Shown: one piece after another, positions 49,341 to 58,701 of the stretch
Numbering within the stretch: the first letter of the stretch is position 1
Layout: each line of letters opens with the position of its first letter
NCBI GenBank assembly: GCA_031296755.1
Contig: JAUMMZ010000003.1
Span: 1-64,000, forward strand
DNA: 64,000 nucleotides
Reading direction: 5' to 3'
DNA from: Collinsella sp.
GTDB lineage: Bacteria; Actinomycetota; Coriobacteriia; Coriobacteriales; Coriobacteriaceae
Program-made: the position numbers and the translations under genes
Notes under the pieces: model-generated
What the model saw: only the letters and a program-made list of their open reading frames with translations
Told to the model about the DNA's origin: nothing
Databases searched by the model: none

Positions 49341-51368
49341 ATGGAACAAAAGGCCAAGGAGGCAGCCTCGCACGCTGCGATTCCTGTGAGCATCTCGGCG
49401 ATGCTCGTCACGCTGGGCGTGGTGTATGGCGATATCGGCACCAGCCCCATGTATGTAACCAAGGCACTCGTTGCCGGCAACGGCGGCATCGGAAGCGTCA
49501 CGGAGGAGTTCGTGCTCGGCGCGCTCTCGCTCGTCGTATGGACGGTCACGCTGCTGACGACCGTCAAGTACGTGCTCATCTCGCTGCGCGCCGACAACCA
49601 CGGCGAGGGTGGCATCTTTGCTCTGTACAGCTTGGTTAAGCGCTGCGGCAAATGGCTCATCATCCCCGCCATGCTGGGCGGCGCGGCACTGCTCGCCGAT
49701 GGCATCCTCACGCCCGCCGTTACCGTGACTACGGCTATCGAGGGCCTGCGCACCATTCCGGCAGTCCATGCTGTGTTGGGCGACGATCAGGGCCGCGTCG
49801 TGGCCATCACACTTGCCATCATCATTGTGCTCTTCTTGGTGCAGCGCATCGGCACGGCCAAGATCGGCCGTGCCTTTGGCCCCATCATGACGCTGTGGTT
49901 TCTGTTCCTGGGCGGTACGGGTCTGTTCTTTGTCTTCCAGCACCCCGCGGTGCTGCTGTGCCTCAACCCGCTGCGCGGCATCGGCTTTTTGTTGAGCCCC
50001 AACAACCATGCAGGCATCATGATTCTGGGCAGCTGCTTCCTTGCCACCACCGGTGCCGAGGCGCTCTATTCCGACATGGGCCACGTGGGCCGCGGCAACA
50101 TCTACGCAACCTGGCCGTTCGTTAAGTGCTGCCTGCTGCTGTCCTATATGGGGCAGGGCGCTTGGCTTATGAACAACGCTGCCAACCCCGAGCTCATGGG
50201 CATTGCCGACCTCAACCCGTTCTACCAGATGCTCGCCCCGGGCCTGCGCCCGTTTGCCGTCGGCCTTTCCACCGTCGCGGCCATCATTGCCTCGCAGGCG
50301 CTCATCACCGGCGCATTCTCGCTGGTGTCTGAGGCCAGCCGCCTGGACCTCATGCCGCACATGCAGGTTTTCTATCCTGCCGAGACCAAGGGCCAGCTCT
50401 ATATTCCCATGGTCAACAACGTCATGCTTGTGGGCTGCGTCATCGTGGTGCTGCTGTTCCAGAGCTCGGCGCACATGGAGGCCGCTTACGGCTTGGCGAT
50501 CACCCTGACCATGATGTGCACGACGCTGCTGCTCTTCTTCTACTTGCATGTCGATCGCGGCCTTAAGGTCGCCCCGTATATCTTCGTTGCGTTCTTCCTT
50601 ATGCTCGAGGGCTTCTTCTTTGTGAGTTCGCTCACCAAGTTCTTCCACGGCGGCTACTTCACCATCCTCATGGCTGCACTCATCATGGGCATTATGGTGT
50701 GCTGGTACAACGGCACGGCGGTCGAGCAGCGCCAGTTTACGCTGCTGCCGCTGCGCAGCTACCTGCCGCAGCTCAAGCGCCTGCGCGACGACGACCGTTA
50801 CGAGCGCATGAGCGACAACGTCGTGTACCTGACCAAGGACACCCATACCGACTACATCGACCGCGATATCGTCTATTCGATCTTGGACAAGCATCCCAAG
50901 CGCGCCCGCGCCTGGTGGTTTGTGAATGTCGAGACCATGGACGAACCGCACACCTTTGCCTATTCGGTCGAGACGTTCGGCACCGACTACGTGTTCCGCG
51001 TGCATCTGTACCTGGGCTACAAGATCAACCAGCGCGTTAATGCCTACCTGCGTCAGGTTGTTCAGGACCTGGCTGCCACCGGCGAGCTGCCGCCGCAGAC
51101 GCATGACTACTCGGTCTACAAGGATCCGGGTAACATCGGCACGTTCAAGTTCATCCTGATTCGTAAGCTTCTGGCGCCCGAAAGCGATGTGGAGCCGAGC
51201 GAGCGTACGGCCATCACGCTCAAGTACATCATCCGCCGCGCCGCCGGCACGCCTGCACGCTGGTATGGCCTGGAGAACTCCAACGTGAGCTTTGAGTACG
51301 TGCCGCTGTTCACCAAGTTCAAGGCCGTGAACAAGATGCATCGCCTGGCCCCCAACGAGCGCCCGTAG
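49341..51368 (+). CDS. kup: KUP-family potassium transporter
   Basis: 675 residues: about twelve membrane helices in the first 440, then a soluble C-terminal domain. The family signature GVVYGDIGTSPMYV is near residue 31, and ADNHGEGGIFALYSL, GGAALLADGILTPAVTV and GAEALYSDMGHVG follow. It is a proton-coupled potassium uptake system. The ATG follows GGGAGG. The neighbouring small protein and KdpDE-like pair suggest a potassium-homeostasis cluster. Confidence 0.96.
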   Translation: MEQKAKEAASHAAIPVSISAMLVTLGVVYGDIGTSPMYVTKALVAGNGGIGSVTEEFVLGALSLVVWTVTLLTTVKYVLISLRADNHGEGGIFALYSLVKRCGKWLIIPAMLGGAALLADGILTPAVTVTTAIEGLRTIPAVHAVLGDDQGRVVAITLAIIIVLFLVQRIGTAKIGRAFGPIMTLWFLFLGGTGLFFVFQHPAVLLCLNPLRGIGFLLSPNNHAGIMILGSCFLATTGAEALYSDMGHVGRGNIYATWPFVKCCLLLSYMGQGAWLMNNAANPELMGIADLNPFYQMLAPGLRPFAVGLSTVAAIIASQALITGAFSLVSEASRLDLMPHMQVFYPAETKGQLYIPMVNNVMLVGCVIVVLLFQSSAHMEAAYGLAITLTMMCTTLLLFFYLHVDRGLKVAPYIFVAFFLMLEGFFFVSSLTKFFHGGYFTILMAALIMGIMVCWYNGTAVEQRQFTLLPLRSYLPQLKRLRDDDRYERMSDNVVYLTKDTHTDYIDRDIVYSILDKHPKRARAWWFVNVETMDEPHTFAYSVETFGTDYVFRVHLYLGYKINQRVNAYLRQVVQDLAATGELPPQTHDYSVYKDPGNIGTFKFILIRKLLAPESDVEPSERTAITLKYIIRRAAGTPARWYGLENSNVSFEYVPLFTKFKAVNKMHRLAPNERP

Positions 51369-51429
51369 GCGCCGACAGGTTGCATGGAGTTGGTTTTCGA
51401 TGGACAAGGTTGAGACCGGGGAGGCAAAC

Positions 51430-51624
51430 ATGGATGCAAAGATGCTTGATGGCCACGAGGTGGTTGCCGAGATGGTGCGTGAGGCACGCGCCGACGCCGC
51501 CGAAGATCGGTTTTTGACGAACCGTGCCAACATGGACATGGCCGATCGCGTAATTTCGATCGTGGCACTGGTATTTGGAGCGGTGTGCGTGTGTGCCCTG
51601 CTCGCGCACGTGCTGTTTGTCTAG
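51430..51624 (+). CDS. Small single-pass membrane protein
   Basis: 64 residues. A charged N-terminal half (VVAEMVREARADAAEDRF) precedes one membrane helix (about 41-61, ISIVALVFGAVCVCALLAHV). GGGGAGG precedes the ATG at 51430; ATG at 51400 would add ten residues. It lies between kup and the sensor kinase, and could be an accessory of either; no family is recognised. Confidence 0.65.
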   Translation: MDAKMLDGHEVVAEMVREARADAAEDRFLTNRANMDMADRVISIVALVFGAVCVCALLAHVLFV

Positions 51625-51670
51625 CGACTGCCGGTCGTAGAAGGCTTTACACTTGGAACCACCACAAGGG

Positions 51671-51713
51671 AAACCACCACAAAGGTGCCTGTCCCCTTTG
51701 TGGTGGTTTTTGT
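51671..51713 (+). terminator. Terminator, CTGTCCC-loop repeat type E, copy 2
   Basis: AAACCACCACAAAGG pairs perfectly with CCTTTGTGGTGGTTT, then TTT. The stretch just before repeats the left arm once more. Confidence 0.88.
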
Positions 51714-51737
51714 TTATGAGAGAGGGGCGGGGCGCTG

Positions 51738-53363
51738 ATGGACGTCCGTACGGACGGCGATATTGCCGATAGCTTTTGGTGGCGGCGCACAACGCTGACG
51801 CGCCGCACTCCTCTGTATGACGCCTGCGTATCGGCGGGGCTGCTGGTCGCGGCGACGATTGTGGGCGCGCTGCTCGACCATCCGGGTCTCGCGCCGAGCA
51901 TCATGATCGTCTATGTGCTTGCCGTGCAGCTGTGTGCCTTTTTCACCTGGAGCCGCCTGTATTGCCTGTTGAGTGCGGCTGCCGCCGCGGCGCTCTACAA
52001 CTTCTTGTTTGTCGATCCGCGCTACTCGCTGTCGTTTATCGACCGCGCCTATCCCGGCATGTTCTTCATCATGTTTGTGGTCTCGCTTGTGTCGAGCTCG
52101 ATTGCGTTGGCCCTGCGCCGCGCCTTGGCACAGGCTGCCGCCAGCGACCGTCGCACGCATATGGTGCTCGAGACCAACCGCATGCTGCAGCGGTGCGCCG
52201 ATCAGCAGCAGATTGTCCATGCCATGGCAACGCAGCTGGCGCGTCTTTCGGGCTGTCCGGTCGTATGGTACAGCGCCGATGCCGACGATGATGACCTGCT
52301 GCCGCGTGCGACATACACGGCCGTGGGCGATGCCGCGCCGGTGCACGAGCTGGCGCCGCAGATGCCGCCGCGTCTCTCGGCGTCCGCCTATGTGGGAATG
52401 CCGCTCGACGCCACTTATGGCGGCTCGGCGTTTTATGGCATCTACCTGACGGTTCGCACGGGTGACGGCTTCGTGCGCTCGGGCGACCCTGCCTCGGTGG
52501 TGGGCGTGCTGGCTATCGTTGCCGAGCCCGACGTGCTGACGCACGAGGAGCGGACACTTGCCGATGCCATCGTGAGCGAAGGCGAGCTGGCACTCGATCG
52601 CGCCCGCGCCATGGAGGCCCGCGAGGAGGCGGCGGTGCTTGCCAAAAATGAGCAGCTGCGCGCCAACCTGCTGCGCTCCATCTCGCACGACCTGCGCACG
52701 CCGCTCACCAGTATTTCGGGCAATGCCGATGTGCTGCTCGACCAGGGCTCGACCGGCACCGCCGTGCTCGACGCCCAGACGCGCCGCGGCCTGCTCCTGT
52801 CCATTCGCTCGGATGCGCAATGGCTCAACGTCACCGTCGAGAACCTGCTCGCCATCACCAAGCTCGAGGGCGGCGGCATGCGACTGTCGACCACGCTCGA
52901 GCTCATGGACGATATCGTCGAGGAGGCGCTGCGCCACGTGAACCCTGCCGTGCGCGAGCACGACCTTAAGGTGGTGGCGTGCGATGAGCCGGCGCTCGTC
53001 AACGTCGATGCGCGCCTGATGGTGCAGCTGGTGGTCAATCTGGTGAACAACGCCATCACCTATACGCCCGCAGGCTCGCATATCATGATTTCGATTGGCG
53101 TCGACGATGGACGCGTGGCGTGCTCGGTGGCCGATGATGGTCCGGGCATCGCACCCGAGGACCGCGAGCGGATTTTTGAGTCGTTCTATACCGCCAACCA
53201 TGGTCTGGCCGACAGCCACCGCAGCGTGGGCTTGGGTCTTTCACTCTGCCGTTCCATTGCGTTGGCGCATGGCGGTAGCATAGAGGTTGCCGCGGCGGAC
53301 CCGCACGGTTCGGTCTTTACGATTGAACTTCCCGCCGCCGACGTTTCGTTTGATAAGGAGTAG
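51738..53363 (+). CDS. KdpD-like sensor histidine kinase without the N-terminal KdpD domain
   Basis: 541 residues. Four membrane helices (about 27-125, the DUF4118 KdpD region) are followed by a GAF-like domain, HisKA with His317 (RSISHDLRTPLTSI) and HATPase (NLVNNAITYTPAG, DDGPGIAPED, GLGLSLCRS). The 380-residue cytosolic KdpD plus USP sensing part is absent. It phosphorylates the response regulator next door, probably to control potassium transport. kdpFABC is not in the window. The start follows a purine-rich GAGAGGGGCGGGG. Confidence 0.93.
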   Translation: MDVRTDGDIADSFWWRRTTLTRRTPLYDACVSAGLLVAATIVGALLDHPGLAPSIMIVYVLAVQLCAFFTWSRLYCLLSAAAAAALYNFLFVDPRYSLSFIDRAYPGMFFIMFVVSLVSSSIALALRRALAQAAASDRRTHMVLETNRMLQRCADQQQIVHAMATQLARLSGCPVVWYSADADDDDLLPRATYTAVGDAAPVHELAPQMPPRLSASAYVGMPLDATYGGSAFYGIYLTVRTGDGFVRSGDPASVVGVLAIVAEPDVLTHEERTLADAIVSEGELALDRARAMEAREEAAVLAKNEQLRANLLRSISHDLRTPLTSISGNADVLLDQGSTGTAVLDAQTRRGLLLSIRSDAQWLNVTVENLLAITKLEGGGMRLSTTLELMDDIVEEALRHVNPAVREHDLKVVACDEPALVNVDARLMVQLVVNLVNNAITYTPAGSHIMISIGVDDGRVACSVADDGPGIAPEDRERIFESFYTANHGLADSHRSVGLGLSLCRSIALAHGGSIEVAAADPHGSVFTIELPAADVSFDKE

Positions 53364-53367
53364 CGCC

Positions 53368-54081
53368 GTGTCGAACTCTGCCGTAAAACCGCTCATCTTG
53401 GTCGTTGAGGACGACCCAGCTGTTCGCAACCTTATCGTTGCTGCGCTCGAGGCGCACGGCTTGCGCCATATGGCCGTGGAGACCGCCCATGCCGCCATCG
53501 CCGCCGCCTCATCGCAGGCACCGAGTATTGTGCTGCTCGATCTGGGCCTGCCCGATATGGATGGTGTCAAGGTGGTGGAGTCGGTGCGCGCATGGTCGGG
53601 TATGCCGATTATTGTGGTTTCGGCGCGCAGCGAGGATGCGGACAAGATTCGTGCACTCGATGCCGGCGCCGACGACTACCTGACCAAGCCGTTTTCGGTC
53701 GAGGAGCTGCTCGCGCGCATTCGCACGACGCTCAGGCGCCTTTCGTATACGCAAACGGGCGGCGTTGTCTCCGAGGGCTCGTTCGATACCGGTGAGCTGC
53801 ATATCGATTTTGATGCCGGCATCGCCACGATGGATGGCGAGGAGCTGCATCTGACGCCGATCGAGTACAAGCTCCTGTGCCTGCTAGCGCATAACGCCGA
53901 CAAGGTGCTGACGCACCAGTTTATCCTGCACGAGATTTGGGGCACGGCAACCAAGAGCGACCTGGCGAGCCTGCGTGTCTTTATGGGCACGCTGCGCAAG
54001 AAGATCGAGTCCGACCCTGCGCATCCGCGCTATATCCAAACGCATGTGGGCATCGGTTACCGACTGGTCACCCAAGGATAG
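53368..54081 (+). CDS. KdpE-like OmpR-family response regulator
   Basis: 237 residues. The receiver domain has the acidic pair in VVEDDP, the phospho-acceptor Asp58 in LLLDLGLPDMDG, and Lys in DDYLTKPFS. A winged-helix DNA-binding domain follows (LTPIEYKLLCLLAHNADKVL, then VGIGYRLV). The GTG start has AAGGAG upstream and lies four bases after the kinase stop. Together they form a two-component system. A repeat-type terminator follows. Confidence 0.94.
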   Translation: MSNSAVKPLILVVEDDPAVRNLIVAALEAHGLRHMAVETAHAAIAAASSQAPSIVLLDLGLPDMDGVKVVESVRAWSGMPIIVVSARSEDADKIRALDAGADDYLTKPFSVEELLARIRTTLRRLSYTQTGGVVSEGSFDTGELHIDFDAGIATMDGEELHLTPIEYKLLCLLAHNADKVLTHQFILHEIWGTATKSDLASLRVFMGTLRKKIESDPAHPRYIQTHVGIGYRLVTQG

Positions 54082-54105
54082 GCTGGCATCCGCCATCCCA
54101 CTATG

Positions 54106-54172
54106 AGTTGCGGTGAAATACGGTCTAACTTTGCCTAATTCCAGGCAAAACAGTCCGTATTCCACCGCAACT
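54106..54172 (+). terminator. AGTTGCGGTG hairpin repeat, copy 2, used as terminator
   Basis: AGTTGCGGTGAAATACGG (54106-54123) pairs with CCGTATTCCACCGCAACT (54155-54172) with one mismatch, an inner TTTGCCT/AGGCAAA stem, and six T after. It separates convergent genes and shares its outer arm with 35228-35294. Confidence 0.9.
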
Positions 54173-54175
54173 TTT

Positions 54176-56743
54176 TTATTTGCCCTTGGGCTTGCTGGCG
54201 TAGAACTTCTTCTTTTTGAGCTTGCCGGCAGGAGAGGGTTTGCCGGCAAAGTTCGACTTGCCGTTGCCGGCCTGCGCGTGCGCGGGTACTGCCGCACGGG
54301 GCTTGCGGGCCTCGGGATTGCGCAGTTCCTCGGTTCGCTCTGCAATCTCCTCGGCGCTAAAGCCGACCTCGGCCATGGCATCCTCGATGGGCAGGCGGCG
54401 CACGATATAGCAGTGGTGCACCTTCTGGTTGCGCGCGAAGTCCTCGGGGATGGTCTGTGCCGTAATGTCCTCCAGCACCACGCCCGCGCGTGCGAGCTTG
54501 CGCGTCTCGGGACGGAAGCCACGCAGGTTGCAGCTAAAGATGGCATGTCCACCCTGTGCGAGCAGGCGCGATACGCCGGCCAAAAGCTCAACATGGTCGC
54601 GTTGGACATCCCAGGTACGGCGGCCCATCTTGGACGAGTTCGAGAACGTGGGCGGGTCGACAAAGATCAGGTCCCAGCGGTTGCGCGTCTGGCGTTGGTC
54701 GCGAATCCAGGCGAGCACGTCGTCGCGCACAAAATGATGCTGCGGTCCCACAAAGCCGTTTTGGCGCATGTTGCGCTCGGCCCAGTCCAGGTAGGTGTTG
54801 GAGAGGTCGACCGTCACGGTCTCCTCGACGCCGCCGTCCGCCGCGTAGCAGGTGGCGGTGCCGGTATAGGCAAACAGGTTGAGGAAGCGACGCGCCTGCT
54901 TGGCGTGCTCGCGCACCAGGTTGCGGGTGACGCGGTGATCCAGGAAGATGCCCACATCCAGATAATCGTCAAAGTTGACGGCAAAGGTGAGTCCGCCCTC
55001 TTCGATGAGCGGCAGGCGACGGCGAGCGATGTTGGCGCGCTCGCCTGATGCGCCCTTACCGGCGCCCTGCTTGCCGTACTGCGAGCCGCCACGCGAGCGC
55101 ATGCGGGCCTTGGCGTGCACATGCTCGGCCGGAACATCCAGGATGCGCGGCGCGATGGCCAAGATGTCGAGCATGCGGGCCTGGGCTAGCGCGGGATCGA
55201 TGGTCTTAGGCGCGGCGTACTCGGCGATGACGAGCCAGCGGCCCGGCGTCTGCGGGCAGCCCTCGTACAGATCGATGGCGGCGGAGTAGTCGGGTAGGTC
55301 GGCATCGTAGACGCGGTAGCAGCTCACGCCCTCGCGCTTGGCCCACTTGCGACGCAGACGGGCATTCTTACGCAGGCGGTTGGCGAACTGCTCGGACTCG
55401 GGGATGAGCACGGGCAGCGGCTTGCCGTCGCCCAGGTCGAGCATGGCGGCAGGTTCGGGCATGGGGGTGTTGGCGGCGTTGTCGTTGACTTCGTTGGCAT
55501 CCGCAACCTCGGCCTCGGCATCCGCACTGGTCGAAGCCTCAAACGCCGCGGCGGCGTGGTCGAGCGAGGGCCAAACCTCAATAGTTGCCTCCTCGTTATT
55601 GGGCATGACGGCGATCGAGCGCTCGGGCTCGGCGTGGAGCGCGCGGGCCAGCAATCCATCGCGGGTGAGCGCGGCGACCGGCGCCGCGGAAAGCTCGGGC
55701 GCGCGGCGCAGCTCACCGACCAGCGTCATGGCGTCGTGCATGAGCGAAAGCGGGGTCTCGGTGGTGTCCGCGACCACGGCGGCACCGGCGACGGCGCCCG
55801 CGTGGTCCAGCACGGTGGCTGGCTTGGCAGCGCAAAAGTCGACAAAACGCTTGTAGCCGGCGCACTTGACCATGCGCTCGGCAGTCTTGCGGGCGGCGGG
55901 GTCAATGTCCACGGCGACGATGCGCGCCTGGCGCTCACGCGCCGCGGTCTCGCGCTCGCGCGCCTCGGCAAGCAGCTGCTCCCACAGGGCGGCGTCGTGC
56001 AGCTGCCAGCCCTCAAAGCCCCAGCGCTCGCGTGCGGCGCCCGGGGCGCGGTCGGTCAGAATGTTCACGGCCTCCAGCAGCAGACCGCCGCCGGCGCACG
56101 AGGCGTCGATCAGCGTAGGCAGCGCTTCGTTTTCGTAATCATCGGCCGTCAGCTCGCGCTCGCACAGTGCGGTCCAGCCGACCTGCGCCAGCACCAGGGC
56201 GGCGTAGTCGGGGCGCAGCACGTGCGCGCCCTCGCCGGCGCGGGTCGCTGCGGGCGGCAGGCGTTTGAACAGCGGGTCGCCTGAAAGGTCCAGGCTGATG
56301 CTCGCGCGGCGCTGGCGCAGCGAAAGCAGCAGGTGAACGTCGGGGTCGGCAGCATCGACGTCGGCGCGACGGCCCGTGGTCTCGGCCAGACGGTCGCACA
56401 GCGCGTCTTTGGCGCGCAGGGCCGAGAAGCGCGTGTTGCGCAGCTGCTCGGTCACGCCGCGGGCTGTGATGGCGATGGTGGCGCCGGGGCGGACGATGCT
56501 CTCCCAGGCGATGTCGTAAACGCTATCGTACAGTTCATCGGCATTCTGCGCCTCAAAGCGCCCGAGCACCACGAACACGCGGCTCGCCAGGCGCGACCAC
56601 AGGCATGCTCGGTAGCCTTGCTCGAGCTCGCCCTCAAATGTAGCGCGGCCCTTCAGCCGGCGAACATGCGAAAGCCCGAGGCGTTTAAGCTCATCGGCGA
56701 GTGCGGACTCAAAGCCCTCGGGGCAGCTTGCGTAAAATTCCAT
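54176..56743 (-). CDS. RlmKL-like 23S rRNA methyltransferase with altered RlmL half
   Basis: 855 residues, longer than E. coli RlmKL (about 700). The N-terminus has the THUMP region and an RlmL-like domain in which the SAM motif reads DASCAGGG (about 212-219, usually DPxCGSGT) and the catalytic NPPY motif is missing: the matching place reads ADTTETPL. The C-terminal half is a good RlmK: LDHRVTRNLVREHA, FAYTGTATCYAA, IFVDPPTFSNS. RlmK methylates G2069 (m7G). The RlmL activity at G2445 seems lost. A Lys-rich, disordered tail follows. Confidence 0.88.
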   Translation of the reverse strand: MEFYASCPEGFESALADELKRLGLSHVRRLKGRATFEGELEQGYRACLWSRLASRVFVVLGRFEAQNADELYDSVYDIAWESIVRPGATIAITARGVTEQLRNTRFSALRAKDALCDRLAETTGRRADVDAADPDVHLLLSLRQRRASISLDLSGDPLFKRLPPAATRAGEGAHVLRPDYAALVLAQVGWTALCERELTADDYENEALPTLIDASCAGGGLLLEAVNILTDRAPGAARERWGFEGWQLHDAALWEQLLAEARERETAARERQARIVAVDIDPAARKTAERMVKCAGYKRFVDFCAAKPATVLDHAGAVAGAAVVADTTETPLSLMHDAMTLVGELRRAPELSAAPVAALTRDGLLARALHAEPERSIAVMPNNEEATIEVWPSLDHAAAAFEASTSADAEAEVADANEVNDNAANTPMPEPAAMLDLGDGKPLPVLIPESEQFANRLRKNARLRRKWAKREGVSCYRVYDADLPDYSAAIDLYEGCPQTPGRWLVIAEYAAPKTIDPALAQARMLDILAIAPRILDVPAEHVHAKARMRSRGGSQYGKQGAGKGASGERANIARRRLPLIEEGGLTFAVNFDDYLDVGIFLDHRVTRNLVREHAKQARRFLNLFAYTGTATCYAADGGVEETVTVDLSNTYLDWAERNMRQNGFVGPQHHFVRDDVLAWIRDQRQTRNRWDLIFVDPPTFSNSSKMGRRTWDVQRDHVELLAGVSRLLAQGGHAIFSCNLRGFRPETRKLARAGVVLEDITAQTIPEDFARNQKVHHCYIVRRLPIEDAMAEVGFSAEEIAERTEELRNPEARKPRAAVPAHAQAGNGKSNFAGKPSPAGKLKKKKFYASKPKGK

Positions 56744-56818
56744 GGGTGACCTCTCTGGTTGCGTCGCTTCATTATATGATGGATGCTTCGTTTGCCCTTA
56801 TCCTCGAAAGGAACCCAT

Positions 56819-57646
56819 ATGATTGATGCGTGCCCCGATTCCGCCGTGCTCTTTTTTGACGTGGACGGCACGCTGACGTCGTTCGATCCCGACGATATGA
56901 CCGATAAGGACTTTTCGGCGGTTCGCCCCTCGCAGATGGTCGTCGAGGCGTTTCATCGTCTGCGCGACGCGGGGCACAAGGCGTTTATCTGCACGGGTCG
57001 CCCCCTGTGGCTCATCGCGGACAGCTTGCGTGCGCTCGACCCCGCGGGTGTCGTTGCCATGGCGGGCGCCACGCTCGAGGTCGAGGGCCGCGTGGTGCAT
57101 GAGGACTGCTTTGGCGAGGACGTTATCGAGGAGCTTGCACGCCGTATGGCCGCGGCAGGGATTGAGGCCTTTTTCGAGACCAACGTGGCTACTTTTGCCC
57201 TGGAACCCGCGGGTGTTGAGCAGTCGTCTCTGATCGGCACTTCTGTGGTGCACAGCGCCGAGGAAATGCGCGTCGACGGCAGTCTGCGCGTGGGCAAGGT
57301 ATGCCTCAATGTGCCCAGTTTGGCTCGCGTTGCCAACGATGACGGCTTTATCGATCGCGAGTTTGAGCTGTGCAATACCGGTGGTCGGAATCGCGAGCTG
57401 AGCCCCAAGGGCATCAACAAGGGCGTGGGCGTGGCGCGAGCGCTGGCGTATCTGGGCCGCGAGGGAAATGCGCGCACCTTTGGCTTTGGCGATTCGGGCA
57501 ACGACCTGGGCATGCTCGCTGCCGTCGAGACGGCTGTCGCCATGGGCAACGCCATGTCCGAGGTCAAAGCGGTCGCCGACTACGTGACTGACGATGTCGC
57601 ACACGACGGCACCGTCACCGCCATGCAGCATTTCGGCCTCATCTAA
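56819..57646 (+). CDS. HAD superfamily phosphatase, Cof type
   Basis: 275 residues. Motif I is FFDVDGTLTS, motif II CTGR, and motif IV GFGDSGNDLGML, with a large C2-type cap between, as in Cof/YidA sugar-phosphate phosphatases. CLNVPSL and KGINKGVGVARAL precede motif IV. GAAAGGAA lies before the ATG. The substrate is unknown. It is divergent from the RlmKL-like gene. Confidence 0.93.
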   Translation: MIDACPDSAVLFFDVDGTLTSFDPDDMTDKDFSAVRPSQMVVEAFHRLRDAGHKAFICTGRPLWLIADSLRALDPAGVVAMAGATLEVEGRVVHEDCFGEDVIEELARRMAAAGIEAFFETNVATFALEPAGVEQSSLIGTSVVHSAEEMRVDGSLRVGKVCLNVPSLARVANDDGFIDREFELCNTGGRNRELSPKGINKGVGVARALAYLGREGNARTFGFGDSGNDLGMLAAVETAVAMGNAMSEVKAVADYVTDDVAHDGTVTAMQHFGLI

Positions 57647-57839
57647 TGAATCCCGCATTCTGACGTTTGCCTAAACTGCGGCTCTTTGCTTTTGCATGCT
57701 CAATCGATTTATCAAACCAAACACTAAAGCGTTTATACCGTTCGCCGAGAAGATAAAAACCCGCAGCTCACGCCTTGATAAACATAGGTAAAGTGTTTAG
57801 CAGTTTATCGGCCGTATGCTAACGAAAGGAATCAGGCAG

Positions 57840-58544
57840 ATGGCAATCAAGGTGTTCGCTGACGGTGCAAACCTCGAGGGCATGCTCGACATGTACGAGA
57901 ACGGCAACGTTCAGGGTTTCACGACCAACCCGTCCCTTATGAAGAAGGGTGGCGTGACGGATTACCGCGCGTTTGCCAAGGAGGTTCTGGCTCACATCAC
58001 CGATGTGTCCGTCTCGTTTGAGGTCTTTGCCGATGACGTCGAGACCATGGAGGTCGAGGCCCGCGAGATCGCTACCTGGGCCGACAACGTCTACGTCAAG
58101 ATTCCGTGCGTGACCACCAAGGGCGAGTCCACCGCCGAGCTGGTCCGCAAGCTTTCGGCCGATGGCATCAAGGTCAACGTCACCACTATCTTTACGCCCG
58201 AGCAGGTCGACGAGATGGTCGAGGCCGTTGACGCCGAGACGCCGTCCATCATCTCGCTCTTTGCCGGCCGTATCGCCGACACCGGCGTCGACCCCATTCC
58301 GTTTGTGACGGAGTCGGTCAAGAAGGCCGCCGCTAAGCCCAACTGCGAGGTCCTGTGGGCGTCCACGCGTGAGCTTATCAACATTTACCAGGCCGAGGCC
58401 TGCGGTTGCCAGATCATCACGGTGCCCAACAGCATCCTGGCCAAGCGCAAGAACATCGGTCGCGACCCGTACGAGGTCTCGCTCGACACCGTCCGCGGCT
58501 TTGCCAAAGATATCGCGGCACTCGGTTTCCATATCCTGCCGTAA
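57840..58544 (+). CDS. Transaldolase, second small type
   Basis: 234 residues. The Schiff-base lysine is Lys87 in VYVKIPC. Glu61 (SFEVFADD) and the Phe in ISLFAGRIAD are the residues of true transaldolases. The sequence differs clearly from the operon enzyme at 9410 and resembles the staphylococcal-type transaldolase by recall. It probably serves the general pentose-phosphate pathway. AAAGGA precedes the ATG at 57840. Several TTTATC/GATAAA motifs lie in the 193 bp upstream. Confidence 0.9.
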   Translation: MAIKVFADGANLEGMLDMYENGNVQGFTTNPSLMKKGGVTDYRAFAKEVLAHITDVSVSFEVFADDVETMEVEAREIATWADNVYVKIPCVTTKGESTAELVRKLSADGIKVNVTTIFTPEQVDEMVEAVDAETPSIISLFAGRIADTGVDPIPFVTESVKKAAAKPNCEVLWASTRELINIYQAEACGCQIITVPNSILAKRKNIGRDPYEVSLDTVRGFAKDIAALGFHILP

Positions 58545-58699
58545 CGTGAGCACTGGCTGCTCCGAGGGTTGTTCGCCCCGGCCTTTCCTTTCCTCTATCG
58601 CTCACTCGCTTCGCGAGGGTCGCGCCAGGCAAAGGAAAGGCCGGGGCTGCCGACACGAACTTGCCAGTAGGTTGGTGATTGGTTTCCATATCCTGCCGT
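58524..58699. repeat. Direct repeat of the transaldolase 3' end around a hairpin
   Basis: The last 19 bases before the stop region (GGTTTCCATATCCTGCCGT, 58524-58542) recur at 58681-58699. Between them is a 17-bp perfect inverted repeat, GCCCCGGCCTTTCCTTT (58575-58591) and its complement (58631-58647). Confidence 0.85.
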
Positions 58700-58701
58700 G
58701 G

